Shown piece by piece: positions 48,728 through 58,811 of a stretch of 64,000 nt of DNA. Origin of the DNA: Leminorella grimontii ATCC 33999 = DSM 5078 (GTDB lineage: Bacteria; Pseudomonadota; Gammaproteobacteria; Enterobacterales; Enterobacteriaceae); NCBI RefSeq assembly GCF_000439085.1, contig NZ_AUUA01000012.1:57610-121609 (forward strand), read 5' to 3'. The notes under the pieces are model-generated. The model had not been told where the DNA came from, made no database searches, and saw nothing but the letters and a program-made list of their open reading frames with translations. The translations under genes were made by a program, and so were the position numbers. Positions within the stretch are counted from its first letter, which is position 1, and the number at the start of each line of letters is the position of its first letter.

Positions 48728-50134
48728 ATGACAATGTCTAACTCCGCTTCTCTCGCCGAGTCCCCTGTTCTTCGGCAAAAGATCGGCCTGCTTCGCCGCC
48801 TGCGCAATCAGGACAAAACGCCGGTCGCCGTACTGATACTGGCCGCCGTCGTCGGCTCTCTGGCAGGGCTTTTGGGTGTGCTGTTCGAACACGCCGTTAA
48901 CTGGGTTAACCACCAGCGGCTGTTTGGCGTCGGCCACGCGGCCGGAAACCCCCTGTTGATTTGGCCCGCAGTATTTATCAGCTCCGCGCTGTTAGCGATG
49001 TTCGGCTACTATCTGGTGCGCCGCTTCGCCCCGGAGGCGGGAGGCTCAGGCATCCCGGAAATCGAAGGCGCGCTGCAGGAACTTCGCCCCGTACGCTGGT
49101 GGCGGGTGCTTCCGGTGAAGTTTTTCGGCGGGCTCGGCACGCTGGGTGCAGGCATGGTGCTTGGGCGTGAAGGGCCGACGGTGCAAATGGGCGGCAACGT
49201 GGGCCGAATGGTGGTGGATATCTTTCGCGTTAAGGCCACCGAGGCGCGGCACACTTTGCTGGCGACCGGCGCAGCGGCAGGTATGTCGGCGGCGTTTAAC
49301 GCGCCGCTGGCGGGCATTTTGTTTATCATCGAAGAGATGCGCCCGCAGTTTCGCTACAGCCTGATTTCCATCAAGGCAGTGTTTATCGGAGTGATTATGT
49401 CCAGCATCGTATTTCAGCTGTTTAACGGCAGCCGGCCGGTGATTGAAGTGGCGCGCCTTTCCTCCGCGCCCATTAACACGCTGTGGCTTTATCTGGTGCT
49501 GGGCATGATTTTCGGCGTCGTCGGCGTGTTGTTCAACCGCCTGCTCATCGCCATGCAGGACGTCTTCGCCCGCGTCTACCGCAACGACTGGCGCAGGTTT
49601 GTCCTGACCGGCGGGCTTTTAGGCGGGCTGTGCGGCATTATCGGCATTATCCAGCCGGAAGCGGCGGGCGGCGGATTTTCCCTTATCCCCATCGCGGCGG
49701 CGGGTAACTACTCGCTCGGCGTGCTGATGTTCATCTTTATCGCCCGCATTATCACTACCGTACTGTGCTTTAGCTCCGGCGCGCCGGGCGGCATCTTTGC
49801 GCCTACGCTCGCCCTCGGCACCCTGTTCGGCACCGCGTTCGGTACCGCGGCTATCTGGCTTTTCCCCCAGTACGGGCTGGAAGTGGGTACCTTCGCCATC
49901 GCCGGCATGGGGGCGCTGTTCGCCGCCACGGTGCGCGCACCGCTGACGGGCATTGTCCTGGTGCTGGAAATGACCGACAACTATCAGCTGATCCTGCCGA
50001 TGATCGTCACCTGCCTGGGCGCAACCCTGCTGGCGCAGGCGCTGGGCGGCAGGCCGCTCTATTCGGTGCTGTTGGAGAGGACGCTGGAAAAGCAGGAGCG
50101 GGAGAAACAGTCACCGCCCGCGGCGTCCCACTAA
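48728..50134 (+). CDS. clcA: H+/Cl- exchange transporter ClcA
   Basis: A 468-residue CLC antiporter. The three selectivity-filter motifs are present: GSGIPE (about 100), [12 protein letters not shown] (about 141-152, including the gating glutamate) and GxFxP-type [14 protein letters not shown] (about 350). The proton glutamate is in FIIEEM. The final tyrosine coordination is in the LYSVLLER region. E. coli ClcA (473 residues) works in extreme acid resistance by exporting H+ and importing Cl-. No C-terminal CBS domain. Divergent from the GNAT gene. Start at the first ATG; a second ATG two codons on is equally possible. Confidence 0.95.
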   Translation: MTMSNSASLAESPVLRQKIGLLRRLRNQDKTPVAVLILAAVVGSLAGLLGVLFEHAVNWVNHQRLFGVGHAAGNPLLIWPAVFISSALLAMFGYYLVRRFAPEAGGSGIPEIEGALQELRPVRWWRVLPVKFFGGLGTLGAGMVLGREGPTVQMGGNVGRMVVDIFRVKATEARHTLLATGAAAGMSAAFNAPLAGILFIIEEMRPQFRYSLISIKAVFIGVIMSSIVFQLFNGSRPVIEVARLSSAPINTLWLYLVLGMIFGVVGVLFNRLLIAMQDVFARVYRNDWRRFVLTGGLLGGLCGIIGIIQPEAAGGGFSLIPIAAAGNYSLGVLMFIFIARIITTVLCFSSGAPGGIFAPTLALGTLFGTAFGTAAIWLFPQYGLEVGTFAIAGMGALFAATVRAPLTGIVLVLEMTDNYQLILPMIVTCLGATLLAQALGGRPLYSVLLERTLEKQEREKQSPPAASH

Positions 50135-50160
50135 ACGTTCAACATTGAGGTCACTGACGG

Positions 50161-50940
50161 ATGAAAAGACGAGTCATAGCTATCGCTGTCATCGTGCTGT
50201 CTAGCGGCGCTCTTTTCGCTCAGGCGGATACGCTCATCGCCCCCGCACCGACGGCAAAAATGGACGGTCAGAATAAGACCGTCGCCTTTTACGGCAACTC
50301 CTACACACACTACAACAATAATTTAAACACCCGCCTGCGGGATCTCGCCCGCTCGCTGCTGCCCGAGCGCGCCAAGGGGTATAGCTATCGGGGTATTACC
50401 ATCTCCAGCGGCAGGCTGGGGTGGCACATACCCAACGTTCAGTTCCAGAATACGCTACAAAAATGGGACGTGGTGGTGCTACAGGGAAACTCCAACGAGC
50501 CGATCGCCAAAGAAGAGAGTACTCGCAGGTATTTCACCGAGTCGGCGACTCAAATGGCCAAAATCGCCCACGAGGCGGGCTCGAAGGTCGTTTATTTCAT
50601 GACCTGGGCAAAGCTTAAAAAGCCGGAAGAAACGCAGAAACTGGCCGAAGCCTATATCGATATCGCGCGGAAAACGGGCGGATACGTCGCTCCCGTCGGC
50701 CTGGCCTTCGAGAAGGCGATGAAAACGCACCCGGAAATTCGCCTCTACCACAGCGACAATATGCACCCGTCACTGGCCGGAACCTATCTGGCCGCCTGCG
50801 TATTCTTCGCTACGCTTTATAATCAGTCGCCGGTCGGCGGAGACGCCCCCGTAGACGGCGACATGTCAAAAGAAACGGCGACGATATTACAGCACATCGC
50901 GTGGGACACCGTTAACGAATTTCACGCCCCGGCCAACTAG
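50161..50940 (+). CDS. SGNH/GDSL-type hydrolase, exported
   Basis: A 259-residue protein with a signal peptide (residues 1-22, GALFAQA). The first block, VAFYGNSYTHYNNNL, carries the serine of GNSYT in place of the classical GDS; block III is VVLQGNSNEP; block V is YHSDNMHPSLAG with the Asp-x-x-His pair. These form the SGNH catalytic set of a periplasmic esterase or acetylhydrolase, in the DUF4886-like branch. It starts 26 bases after clcA on the same strand and may be co-transcribed, though no functional link is obvious. It converges on the MFS gene. Confidence 0.78.
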   Translation: MKRRVIAIAVIVLSSGALFAQADTLIAPAPTAKMDGQNKTVAFYGNSYTHYNNNLNTRLRDLARSLLPERAKGYSYRGITISSGRLGWHIPNVQFQNTLQKWDVVVLQGNSNEPIAKEESTRRYFTESATQMAKIAHEAGSKVVYFMTWAKLKKPEETQKLAEAYIDIARKTGGYVAPVGLAFEKAMKTHPEIRLYHSDNMHPSLAGTYLAACVFFATLYNQSPVGGDAPVDGDMSKETATILQHIAWDTVNEFHAPAN

Positions 50941-50966
50941 GCCGCAGGCGCTGTTCGCATTAGGCC

Positions 50967-52220
50967 TTACGGCATCAAGTCCGTCTGGCGCGTCTCTTTC
51001 CCCAACCAAATCACCGCCAGCACGCCGACAAAAATCGACGCGCAGAACAGGGCGAAAATCAGCGAAATCGAGGCGTTCATCGCCACCATGTAACCCACCA
51101 TCAGCGGCCCGAGAATACCGCCGACGCGGCCAACCGAGGCCGCCATGCCCGCGCCGGTGGCGCGAATAGCGGTCGGATACTGCTCCGGCGTATAGGCGTA
51201 CAGCGCGCCCCACGCGCCGAGGTTAAAGAACGACAGCAGCATGCCGAACGTCAGCAGTTGAGCGATAGAGTCGGATGCGCCAAAGAAGTAAGCGCAGACG
51301 GCGGTGCCGGTCAGGTAGCTCGCCAGGACAAACTTGCGGCCGTAGCGCTCAATCAGCCAGGCGGCGGTAAAGTAACCGGGCAGCTGGGCCAGCGTCATGA
51401 TCAGCACATACTGGAAGCTTTTCACCAGGCTAAAGCCTTTGAGCATCACCACGCTAGGCAACCACAGGAACATACCGTAGTAAGAGAACACCACGCAGAA
51501 CCAGAGGATCCACAGCATCACCGTCGCGCGGCGGTAGTCCGCCGACCACACCGCCCGTACGTTCTCCATAATGGAGGGACGTCGCTTTTGCGCCGCCATT
51601 TCGGTATAGCGCGGCGAATCGGGCAGGTGCAGGCGCAGATAGATGGCGTAAAACGCGGGTAGCGCACTTAGCAGCATCGCCGCGCGCCAGCCGTAATCGG
51701 GAATGACGAAATAGGCGATAAGCGCCGCCGCCAGCCAGCCAAAGGCCCAGAAGCTTTCAAGCAGGACGACGATCCGCCCCCGCTCGTGGGATTCAACGCT
51801 TTCAGACACCAGCGTCGACGCCACCGGCAGCTCGCCGCCCAGCCCCATACCGATGACAAAACGCAGCGCCAGCAGCGCTGCCAGCGTGGAGACCAGCGCC
51901 GTCAGGCCGCTGCCGACGGAGAACAGCAGCAGCGTAACGATAAAGGCCGACTTGCGCCCGGTTCTGTCCGCCATGACGCCGAAGACGAACGCGCCGACCG
52001 CCATGCCGATAGAGTTTATGCTGCCAATCCACCCCAGCTGCTGCGCGGTCAGGCCCCAGTCCTGCTTTAGCGCCGCCAATAAAAACGACAGCAGTCCGAC
52101 GTCCAGCGCGTCGAACATCCAGCCCAGCCCAGCGATCGTCAGCAGCCGACGCTTAGTGACGGTTTTTTGCAACCCAGCCTTCTGCGAGGTCGTTGTCTGT
52201 AGCACCCGGAGAGTCCTCAT
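50967..52220 (-). CDS. MFS transporter (NiaP/aromatic-acid:H+ symporter-like)
   Basis: A 417-residue 12-helix permease. GWMFDALDVGLLSF in helix 1 carries the D-x-x-D/D-x-G motif typical of the AAHS and NiaP sub-families. The A-loop FGVMADRTGRKSAF is between helices 2 and 3, and the helix 4-5 segment GMGLGGELPVASTLVSE carries the proton-coupling motif. Close relatives import nicotinate or aromatic acids. There is no neighbouring gene to fix the substrate. Cytoplasmic N-terminus of about 25 residues is rich in Thr and Lys. Confidence 0.85.
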   Translation of the reverse strand: MRTLRVLQTTTSQKAGLQKTVTKRRLLTIAGLGWMFDALDVGLLSFLLAALKQDWGLTAQQLGWIGSINSIGMAVGAFVFGVMADRTGRKSAFIVTLLLFSVGSGLTALVSTLAALLALRFVIGMGLGGELPVASTLVSESVESHERGRIVVLLESFWAFGWLAAALIAYFVIPDYGWRAAMLLSALPAFYAIYLRLHLPDSPRYTEMAAQKRRPSIMENVRAVWSADYRRATVMLWILWFCVVFSYYGMFLWLPSVVMLKGFSLVKSFQYVLIMTLAQLPGYFTAAWLIERYGRKFVLASYLTGTAVCAYFFGASDSIAQLLTFGMLLSFFNLGAWGALYAYTPEQYPTAIRATGAGMAASVGRVGGILGPLMVGYMVAMNASISLIFALFCASIFVGVLAVIWLGKETRQTDLMP

Positions 52221-52413
52221 CGTTGGTAAAAAAGAAGAAAATCGAACGACTTTCTTTAGACAAAACGCCCCCAGAAAGCGCGCCGCCTATGTGATAACAG
52301 CATACGCAATCGTTTACAACACATTTTTTTGCCTCACTTTGTTCACTCTCCGTTCTATAGTAGTATCTCAAAAATATTATCTTCATTCGTTACGCTACCC
52401 GTTGAGTTAATTG

Positions 52414-53127
52414 ATGGACCAACTACACCAACACTGGCTGTTTGCGCTCTCCGCCCCCACGGCGGCGATGAACCTTGACTATGGCGCATCCTACACCGCC
52501 CCCAATTTCTACCCTAACGACTCTGAACTGGATTTGACCAACAGTTGGGATATCGACTCCAAATCCAGCCTGATCGAAACCGTTACCCGCATGGTGGACG
52601 ACGGCCATGCGGAAAACTTGGCGTCTCCCTACTACCTGTGGCACCGCCTGACGCCAAGCCGCTGGAAAGACTACTGCGCCTCTCAGGAAGCGTACCGGCT
52701 GCCGGCATTAGAGTTTGTCGCCGGCACCGCCATGGTGTGCGGCGACGGCGGCATTCGAGCCTGGGACCTGAGCCGAATGGGCTTTTTATGCCGCATCGGC
52801 GTGCTCAACGGCTGGCTGACGGAAGAAGAAAGCCTGTGGTTTCAAAGCCGCATCGCCCGGCGCGCCCGCCACTATTACGCCAACTGGCACACCTACACGG
52901 CGGGATTCGTTACCGGCAGAACCTACTGGCTTGCGCTACAGGAGGAAGACCCCGACTTAAAGCGCTGCGCCCTCAACAATCAGGGCCTGCAGGACGGCAA
53001 CGTCACGCTGTGCAATCGGCTGCTGGGCGGCGAAGACAGCCCCTATATGCGCCTCCCCTGGGATATCGATATGGAGCAGGTAGACATGGACAAGCCCGAC
53101 TCTCTGGCGGAGGTTGACTGGCAATGA
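52414..53127 (+). CDS. DUF1266-domain protein (YbeU/YbeR-like)
   Basis: A 237-residue soluble protein of the DUF1266 family, like E. coli YbeU and YbeR. The ALEFVAGTAMVCGDGGIRAWDLSRMGFLCRIGVLNGWLTEEESLWFQSRIARRARHYYANWHTYTAGFVTGRTYWL core is the diagnostic region (W-D-x-x-R and G-W-L-x-x-E elements). In E. coli, ybeU and ybeR sit next to the J-domain genes djlC and djlB; here too a J-domain gene follows and overlaps by four bases (ATGA). The pair likely works together. Start at ATG 52414; a TTG one codon earlier is ignored. No molecular function is known. Confidence 0.8.
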   Translation: MDQLHQHWLFALSAPTAAMNLDYGASYTAPNFYPNDSELDLTNSWDIDSKSSLIETVTRMVDDGHAENLASPYYLWHRLTPSRWKDYCASQEAYRLPALEFVAGTAMVCGDGGIRAWDLSRMGFLCRIGVLNGWLTEEESLWFQSRIARRARHYYANWHTYTAGFVTGRTYWLALQEEDPDLKRCALNNQGLQDGNVTLCNRLLGGEDSPYMRLPWDIDMEQVDMDKPDSLAEVDWQ

Positions 53128-55835
53128 GCTTGAACTGCTGGGAAATTCTGGGCATCGAGCCCACTGATGACAAAAACGCTATTCGCGACGCCTACCGTAA
53201 AAAGCTGCCTCAGCACCATCCGGAAAAGGATCCGGACGGCTTTAAAAATCTTCGTCTGGCCTATGAAGAGGCCAACAAGAGCGCGCAGGCCGCCTTTAAG
53301 CCCGTCTCTGCGCTCGTCGACGCGCCGCTGTCGCTAAAAGACCTGCCCGCAAACGAAGACGAAGGAGAAACTCGGGAAGAGGTTCAAGGCGATGCGCTGC
53401 CTTCAGACGTCACCGAGGTCCTCAACGCGCTGCGCCAACTGCTGGATACGCCGGAAAAACGCTACGAGCCGCTGGCCTGGCACGAATTTATCCAACGGCT
53501 GGATATGCACTCTATCAGCACCGTTAACCAACTGTGCTGGCCGCTGCTGGACGTTTTAGAAGACGCCAATAATCTGTCAAAAAACTGCGCCCGCCTGCTG
53601 TCTGAACGCCTGCGTTGGAAACAGCGCTTAAGCGAGCTGTCGGGAGAACGGTTCCAGTTCGTCGAACGCTTTCTCCACTTTCTGGAAAAAGACGACTTTT
53701 TCGATATGACGCAGCTGTCTGCGCTGCCGCTACCGGCTCAAAACGCCATCGTCGATCACATCGAGACCATTCACTACCTGTTCTGGGAGCGTCCGACGTG
53801 GATGCTCAGCGCCTATCTGGAACAGCATCACGTCACGTATTGGCCCGATTCGCCGGAGCTGATGGCCCTGCGCTGCCGCTGGTACGCCCATGCGGGGATC
53901 GGCGATGAAGGACTGCTGGCCTACTGCTTAGAGCAGATGACCGACAACCCGGACGACGTCGACTGGCTATGGCTGTACGCGTCGCACTGTTCGCTGTGCG
54001 GGCACAACGAGCGCGCGCTGCCGTTCTGGATCCGCCTGCACGATCGGGAGCTCCACGCCGGCGCCGAAGCCTGGCTGCTCTCCTGGTGTCAGGAGTTCTC
54101 GCCACAGAAGCTGCCGCTGCTGATACAGGCGCTGGACAGGCCTCAATACCCCGACGCAGAGGGCATCGCGCCGGACGCGCCGACGCAAAGCTACCTGACG
54201 CGCACGCAGACCAGCAAAACCCTGCTGCGCTGGAGCGAGTCCTCTCTGTTGGACCTGCCGCCGCTCGCCGCCGACTACGCCGCCTGGCGGGCCACCAAAG
54301 GGCCGCAAACGTCGGTGCTGCGCCACCTGATTGCGGAAAACGGTTACGACCCGCTGCTGCGCCTGTACCGCCACGCGGCCATGCTGCACCTGGGCGACGA
54401 AACTCTGCTGCAGCAGATTATCGATGAGCCCCTGCCGGACAGCGCGCTGGACGCCTTTATCCTGCGCGGCCTTCAGCGTCAGGCGCAGGAGAACCTGCGC
54501 TGGCTGCAAACCTCTTCGGTGATAAAGGCGTTTGTCGAGTGGCTGACGCCTGAAACGTCCGCGCCGCTTCCCGATGCGTTCGCCAATAAGGATTCCGACG
54601 CCAGCCAGCAGGCGATGAACTGGATACGCCGCAGCCGCTGGTTGGAGACGCACCAGCTTCAAAAGCTGGTGGACAGCGAGCAGTTCGGCGGCAGTCTGGA
54701 TATCGTCACCGACTGGATAAGCTTTATCACGCTCAACAACAGCATGCCGCTGCCCGCGCCCAAGCAGGATGAAGACTACTGGGACTGGTGCCGCAAGCGC
54801 TATGCGCTGGCGCTGCTGCTGGAAACGCCGGCCGAGGCGCTGCCGATGCTGCATCAGGTTCGCGGCCTGACCGTGGAGGCCGACCACCCGCTGTATACGC
54901 TGTGGGAGCGGGTGCAGGGGCTTCAGGGCGATGGGGATCTGGTCGCTCAGTATCGCGACAGCCTGACGCTGTCCTACATTCTGCAATACCACTCATGGAC
55001 GCGCCTGCCCATCACGCCGGAGCAGTATCTTGAGAACAACCAGACGACGACCTCCTATTCCGCCGATCACTTCTACCTCAGCAGCCAAACGTGGCGCGAG
55101 CGCATCTGGCGCTCAAACAACTACCACCAGCTGGTGTTTTACGCCGCCTGCGCCTACTGCGGCCACAACAGCCCGGTCGAACGCTTTACCAAAATCATGG
55201 AAGACATGACGCTGGATAAAGAGCAGGAAACCGCGATGCGTAAGGCGCTGATTGAGCTTAAGCCCTACGCGTTCGCCCAGAACGTTCGCCATCCGCGCCT
55301 GCTGATGTTGATAAACGAAATCACGGCGCTGCGCAAAAGCGAGCGCTACGTTACGCCACAGCCGCGGCAGAAGGCGCTATCAGAGTGCATGTCCGATGAG
55401 AAAGAGGACATCTCTCTGCGGCTAGCAGCGAAGCTTTTGCTACAGGAAGCCAGGCAGCGAGAAAAACGTCAGGGTTCGGACAAAAAGCCAAGCCGCTTCT
55501 GGCAGTTCTGGCGTTTTAACACGCGCCTTAACCGCAGCGGCTATCTGGCGCAGGTGCTGGTGGGCACCATCGCGGCCTATTTTGTCTCCCGTTTTGCCAT
55601 TTCGCTGTCGTCGGACGTCAACGGCCCAATGCTGTTTGGCTTTCTGATGCTGCTAAACGGCGCAAGCGCCGTCGTTCGGCGCATCAACGATATAGGACTC
55701 GGCCTGCTGGCCACCGTTTGCGTGATTATCCTTATCTTTGTTGTTACCCCTGCGGCCCTGATTTTGCTTCTCATCCCAGGGACGCAGTCATCCACCAACG
55801 CTGGCCCACCGCCGGAAAGGTGGTTCAACCTCTGA
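53124..55835 (+). CDS. J-domain membrane protein (DjlB/DjlC-like)
   Basis: A 903-residue type III J-protein. The N-terminal J-domain (CWEILGIEPTDDKNAIRDAYRKKL, residues 4-27) leads to QHHPEKDP, where the canonical HPD is HPE. The tripeptide contacts Hsp70, so activity toward DnaK is doubtful; E. coli DjlB/DjlC partner with the divergent Hsp70 HscC. A long alpha-helical repeat region (about 60-770) rich in Leu and Trp follows, then a C-terminal two-to-three-helix membrane domain with RRINDIG, a DUF805-like signature (about 820-895). Overlaps the DUF1266 gene upstream by four bases. The hscC gene is not in the window. Confidence 0.82.
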   Translation: MSLNCWEILGIEPTDDKNAIRDAYRKKLPQHHPEKDPDGFKNLRLAYEEANKSAQAAFKPVSALVDAPLSLKDLPANEDEGETREEVQGDALPSDVTEVLNALRQLLDTPEKRYEPLAWHEFIQRLDMHSISTVNQLCWPLLDVLEDANNLSKNCARLLSERLRWKQRLSELSGERFQFVERFLHFLEKDDFFDMTQLSALPLPAQNAIVDHIETIHYLFWERPTWMLSAYLEQHHVTYWPDSPELMALRCRWYAHAGIGDEGLLAYCLEQMTDNPDDVDWLWLYASHCSLCGHNERALPFWIRLHDRELHAGAEAWLLSWCQEFSPQKLPLLIQALDRPQYPDAEGIAPDAPTQSYLTRTQTSKTLLRWSESSLLDLPPLAADYAAWRATKGPQTSVLRHLIAENGYDPLLRLYRHAAMLHLGDETLLQQIIDEPLPDSALDAFILRGLQRQAQENLRWLQTSSVIKAFVEWLTPETSAPLPDAFANKDSDASQQAMNWIRRSRWLETHQLQKLVDSEQFGGSLDIVTDWISFITLNNSMPLPAPKQDEDYWDWCRKRYALALLLETPAEALPMLHQVRGLTVEADHPLYTLWERVQGLQGDGDLVAQYRDSLTLSYILQYHSWTRLPITPEQYLENNQTTTSYSADHFYLSSQTWRERIWRSNNYHQLVFYAACAYCGHNSPVERFTKIMEDMTLDKEQETAMRKALIELKPYAFAQNVRHPRLLMLINEITALRKSERYVTPQPRQKALSECMSDEKEDISLRLAAKLLLQEARQREKRQGSDKKPSRFWQFWRFNTRLNRSGYLAQVLVGTIAAYFVSRFAISLSSDVNGPMLFGFLMLLNGASAVVRRINDIGLGLLATVCVIILIFVVTPAALILLLIPGTQSSTNAGPPPERWFNL

Positions 55836-55864
55836 CCTGAAACGCTAAAAAAGCGAGGCGCCCG

Positions 55865-56944
55865 ATGAAGAAAACCTACAGAATTGCCGCCATTCCCGGC
55901 GACGGTATCGGCAAAGAAGTGTTACCGGAGGGCGTCCGCGTACTGCAAGCGGCGGCCAAACGCTGGAACCTCGACCTCTCTTTCGAGACCTTCGAGTGGG
56001 CCAGCTGCGACTACTACGAGCAGCACCAGAAGATGATGCCGGACGACTGGTTTGAGCTCTTAAAGCCGTTCGACGCCATCTACTTCGGCGCCGTCGGCTG
56101 GCCGGATCGGGTGCCGGACCATATCTCCCTTTGGGGCTCGCTGCTGAAGTTCCGCCGCGAGTTCGATCAGTACGTCAACTTAAGGCCGGTGCGGCTGTTC
56201 CCCGGCGTGCCCTGCCCGCTGGCGAACAAGAAGCCCGGCGACATCGATTTCTACGTGGTGCGGGAAAACACAGAAGGGGAATATTCTTCCCTCGGCGGCC
56301 GCATGTTTGAAGGCACCGACCGCGAATTCGTAGTGCAAGAGTCGATTTTCACCCGCCACGGCGTCGACCGCATCCTGAAGTTCGCCTTTGAGCTGGCGCA
56401 AACTCGCCCGAGAAAGCTTTTGACCTCCGCCACCAAGTCCAACGGTATGGCCATCAGCATGCCCTACTGGGACGAGCGCCTGACGCTGATGGCAAAAAAT
56501 TATCCTGAAATCCGCTGGGACAAGCAGCACATCGACATCCTCTGCGCCCGCTTCGTGCTCAACCCGGAGCGCTTTGACGTCGTGGTCGCCTCCAACCTGT
56601 TCGGCGACATCCTTTCCGACCTCGGCCCGGCCTGCGCCGGCACCATCGGCATCGCGCCGTCGGCCAACATCAACCCGGAACGCAACTTCCCGTCGATGTT
56701 TGAGCCGGTGCACGGCTCGGCGCCCGATATTTACGGCCAGAACATCGCCAACCCGATAGCCACCGTCTGGACCGGCGCCATGATGCTGGACTTCCTGGGG
56801 GACGGCGACGAGCGCTACCGCGCCGCCCACGACGGCATTTTGCGGGCCATAGAGCAAACCATCGCCAGCGGCCCCAAAACCCGCGACCTCGGCGGCCGGG
56901 CCTCCACGCAGGAGGTAGGCCAAGCGATCGCCGAGCTGTTATAG
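55865..56944 (+). CDS. dmlA: D-malate/tartrate dehydrogenase (decarboxylating)
   Basis: A 359-residue beta-decarboxylating dehydrogenase very close to E. coli DmlA (361 residues). IPGDGIGKEV opens the Rossmann-like core, VVRENTEGEYSSLGGR binds substrate, and the metal aspartates lie in SNLFGDILSDLGP. The FEPVHGSAPDIYGQNIANP block gives the NAD-binding end. DmlA oxidises D-malate to pyruvate and CO2, with side activity on tartrate. It follows the J-domain gene by 29 bases but looks functionally separate. A hairpin lies between it and gabD. Confidence 0.9.
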   Translation: MKKTYRIAAIPGDGIGKEVLPEGVRVLQAAAKRWNLDLSFETFEWASCDYYEQHQKMMPDDWFELLKPFDAIYFGAVGWPDRVPDHISLWGSLLKFRREFDQYVNLRPVRLFPGVPCPLANKKPGDIDFYVVRENTEGEYSSLGGRMFEGTDREFVVQESIFTRHGVDRILKFAFELAQTRPRKLLTSATKSNGMAISMPYWDERLTLMAKNYPEIRWDKQHIDILCARFVLNPERFDVVVASNLFGDILSDLGPACAGTIGIAPSANINPERNFPSMFEPVHGSAPDIYGQNIANPIATVWTGAMMLDFLGDGDERYRAAHDGILRAIEQTIASGPKTRDLGGRASTQEVGQAIAELL

Positions 56945-56968
56945 CGCTCACAGCGCCTTCGAAACGTG

Positions 56969-56995
56969 ATGGGCTATCCTTAATGGGTAGCCCAT
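56969..56995 (+). terminator. hairpin between dmlA and gabD
   Basis: ATGGGCTA and TAGCCCAT form an 8-bp perfect stem; no T run follows, so termination may be partial. Confidence 0.4.
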
Positions 56996-57020
56996 ACGAA
57001 CTTCGAATGGAGGTCTTTTC

Positions 57021-58469
57021 ATGCAGTTAAGCGATCCTGCGCTGTTTAAACAGCACGCATTTATCAACGGCATCTGGCTTTCCGCCGCAAGCCAAAAAAC
57101 TCTCGACGTCACCAATCCCGCCACCGGCGAACGGCTCGGTCAGGTCCCCGATATGGACGAAAACGACACGCTGCTGGCGGTGGAGGCGGCGAAGCTCGCT
57201 CTGGTCGGCTGGCGGGCGCTGCCGGCCCAAAAGCGGGCCGCCCTGCTGCGCGACTGGTTCGAATTGATGCTGGCGCACAGTAAAGATCTCGCCATGCTGA
57301 TGACGCTGGAACAGGGAAAGCCGCTGGCCGAAGCCGAAGGAGAAATCCGCTACGCCGCGTCGTTTATTGAATGGTTTGCCGAGCAGGCCAAGCGCACCAA
57401 CGGCGAAATAATCCCTTCCCCCTCTGCGGACCGCCGCCTGATGGTGATTAAGCAGCCGGTCGGCGTATGCGCCGCCATTACGCCGTGGAACTTCCCGTCC
57501 GCCATGATTACCCGCAAGGCCGCGCCTGCTCTGGCGGCGGGCTGCACCATGGTTATCCGCCCCGCCACCGAGACGCCCTTTTCGGCGCTGGCAATGGCAG
57601 AGCTGGCCTCCCGCGCCGGCATCCCTGCGGGCGTCATCAACGTCATCACCGGGCGCTCCGGCCCCATCGGCGGCGTGCTGACTACCCATCCGGAGGTGCG
57701 CAAGCTGACGTTTACCGGCTCGACGGAGGTCGGAAGGATTTTGATGCGCCAGTGCGCCGACAGCGTGAAAAAGCTCTCCCTTGAGCTTGGCGGCAACGCG
57801 CCGTTTATCGTGTTTGACGACGCGGACCTCGACGCCGCCGTTGAGGGCGCCATCGCCGCCAAGTTTCGCAACGGCGGGCAAACCTGCGTATGCGCCAACC
57901 GCTTTTACATCCAGCGCGGCATCTACCCGCAGTTTACCGGGCGCTTCACCCAGCGGGTGCGCGAGCTTAAGGTGGGGAATGGGCTGGAGGAAGGCATAGA
58001 CATCGGCCCGCTGATTAACGCCGACGCGGTGAAAAAGGTGAACGAGCTGGTGGAAGACGCCGTAGCCCGCGGCGCCCACGTGCTGACAGGTAATACGCCC
58101 CACCCATTGGGCGGCAACTTTATGACGCCCACCGTGCTTGGCAACGTCCGCCACGGCTCGCGCGCGCTGGATGAAGAGATCTTCGGCCCCGTCGCCCCGC
58201 TGGTGGTGTTCGACGACGAAGAGGAGGCCATCCGGCTGGCCAACGACACCATTTACGGCCTGGCCGCCTACTTCTACAGCCAGAACGCCGCCCGCCTCTG
58301 GCGCGTGGGCGAAGCGCTGGAGTACGGCATGGTCGGCATCAACACCGGGCTTATCTCCAACGAAGTCGCCCCGTTCGGCGGCGTTAAGCAGTCCGGCCTC
58401 GGCCGCGAAGGCTCCACGCACGGCATCGATGAGTATTTGGAGATGAAGTATTTGTGTCAGGGGTTTTGA
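57021..58469 (+). CDS. gabD: NAD(P)-dependent succinate-semialdehyde dehydrogenase (GabD-like)
   Basis: A 482-residue aldehyde dehydrogenase with the same length as E. coli GabD and high similarity throughout. PWNFPSAMITRKAAPALAAGCTM, the catalytic glutamate in LELGGNAPFIVFDDADLD, and the catalytic cysteine in NGGQTCVCANRFY are intact. It oxidises succinate semialdehyde to succinate in GABA or 4-hydroxybutyrate breakdown. There are no gabT or gabP neighbours, so it may be a paralogue acting on a related semialdehyde, perhaps with dmlA upstream. GGAGG precedes the ATG. A 340-bp AT-rich gap follows. Confidence 0.88.
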   Translation: MQLSDPALFKQHAFINGIWLSAASQKTLDVTNPATGERLGQVPDMDENDTLLAVEAAKLALVGWRALPAQKRAALLRDWFELMLAHSKDLAMLMTLEQGKPLAEAEGEIRYAASFIEWFAEQAKRTNGEIIPSPSADRRLMVIKQPVGVCAAITPWNFPSAMITRKAAPALAAGCTMVIRPATETPFSALAMAELASRAGIPAGVINVITGRSGPIGGVLTTHPEVRKLTFTGSTEVGRILMRQCADSVKKLSLELGGNAPFIVFDDADLDAAVEGAIAAKFRNGGQTCVCANRFYIQRGIYPQFTGRFTQRVRELKVGNGLEEGIDIGPLINADAVKKVNELVEDAVARGAHVLTGNTPHPLGGNFMTPTVLGNVRHGSRALDEEIFGPVAPLVVFDDEEEAIRLANDTIYGLAAYFYSQNAARLWRVGEALEYGMVGINTGLISNEVAPFGGVKQSGLGREGSTHGIDEYLEMKYLCQGF

Positions 58470-58811
58470 ATAGGGTCTGACAGCAGTTCATAAATTAACG
58501 CTTTGGTCGTCGGCAGCCTACGCGCTGGCGGCCGTATTATTTTCTCAGCGCTATTACATTGGCTATTCCCACTCCTATTTCAGGCAAAAATATTTATAAA
58601 GCCTTTTTCTATCACTGCCTTTTCCAGCAAACATTGAGCAATAAGGAAACGGCGCCAACTTACTCATCCTCGTACATATAAAAAGCAAAAATAACACATT
58701 GGATACGATTTTCCATAAAAATTAGAAAGTTACCATTGCGCCATATTATTCCATTTAATATTATGCAACCCGTTTATTAATAGAAAACAAATTAATGGAA
58801 AACGTTTTCGG
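58470..58811. other. intergenic region upstream of the CDI-like operon
   Basis: About 340 bp that become AT-rich toward the operon. It ends in a 12-bp perfect palindrome GAAAACGTTTTC (58798-58809), directly before the first start codon. No gene is supported here. Confidence 0.5.
58798..58809. promoter_or_regulatory. palindrome at the start of the CDI-like operon
   Basis: GAAAACGTTTTC is a perfect 12-bp palindrome with a central CG, the shape of operators for LacI/PurR-type repressors. It overlaps the ribosome-binding region of the transporter gene, so a bound protein would block expression. Function is inferred from form only. Confidence 0.4.
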
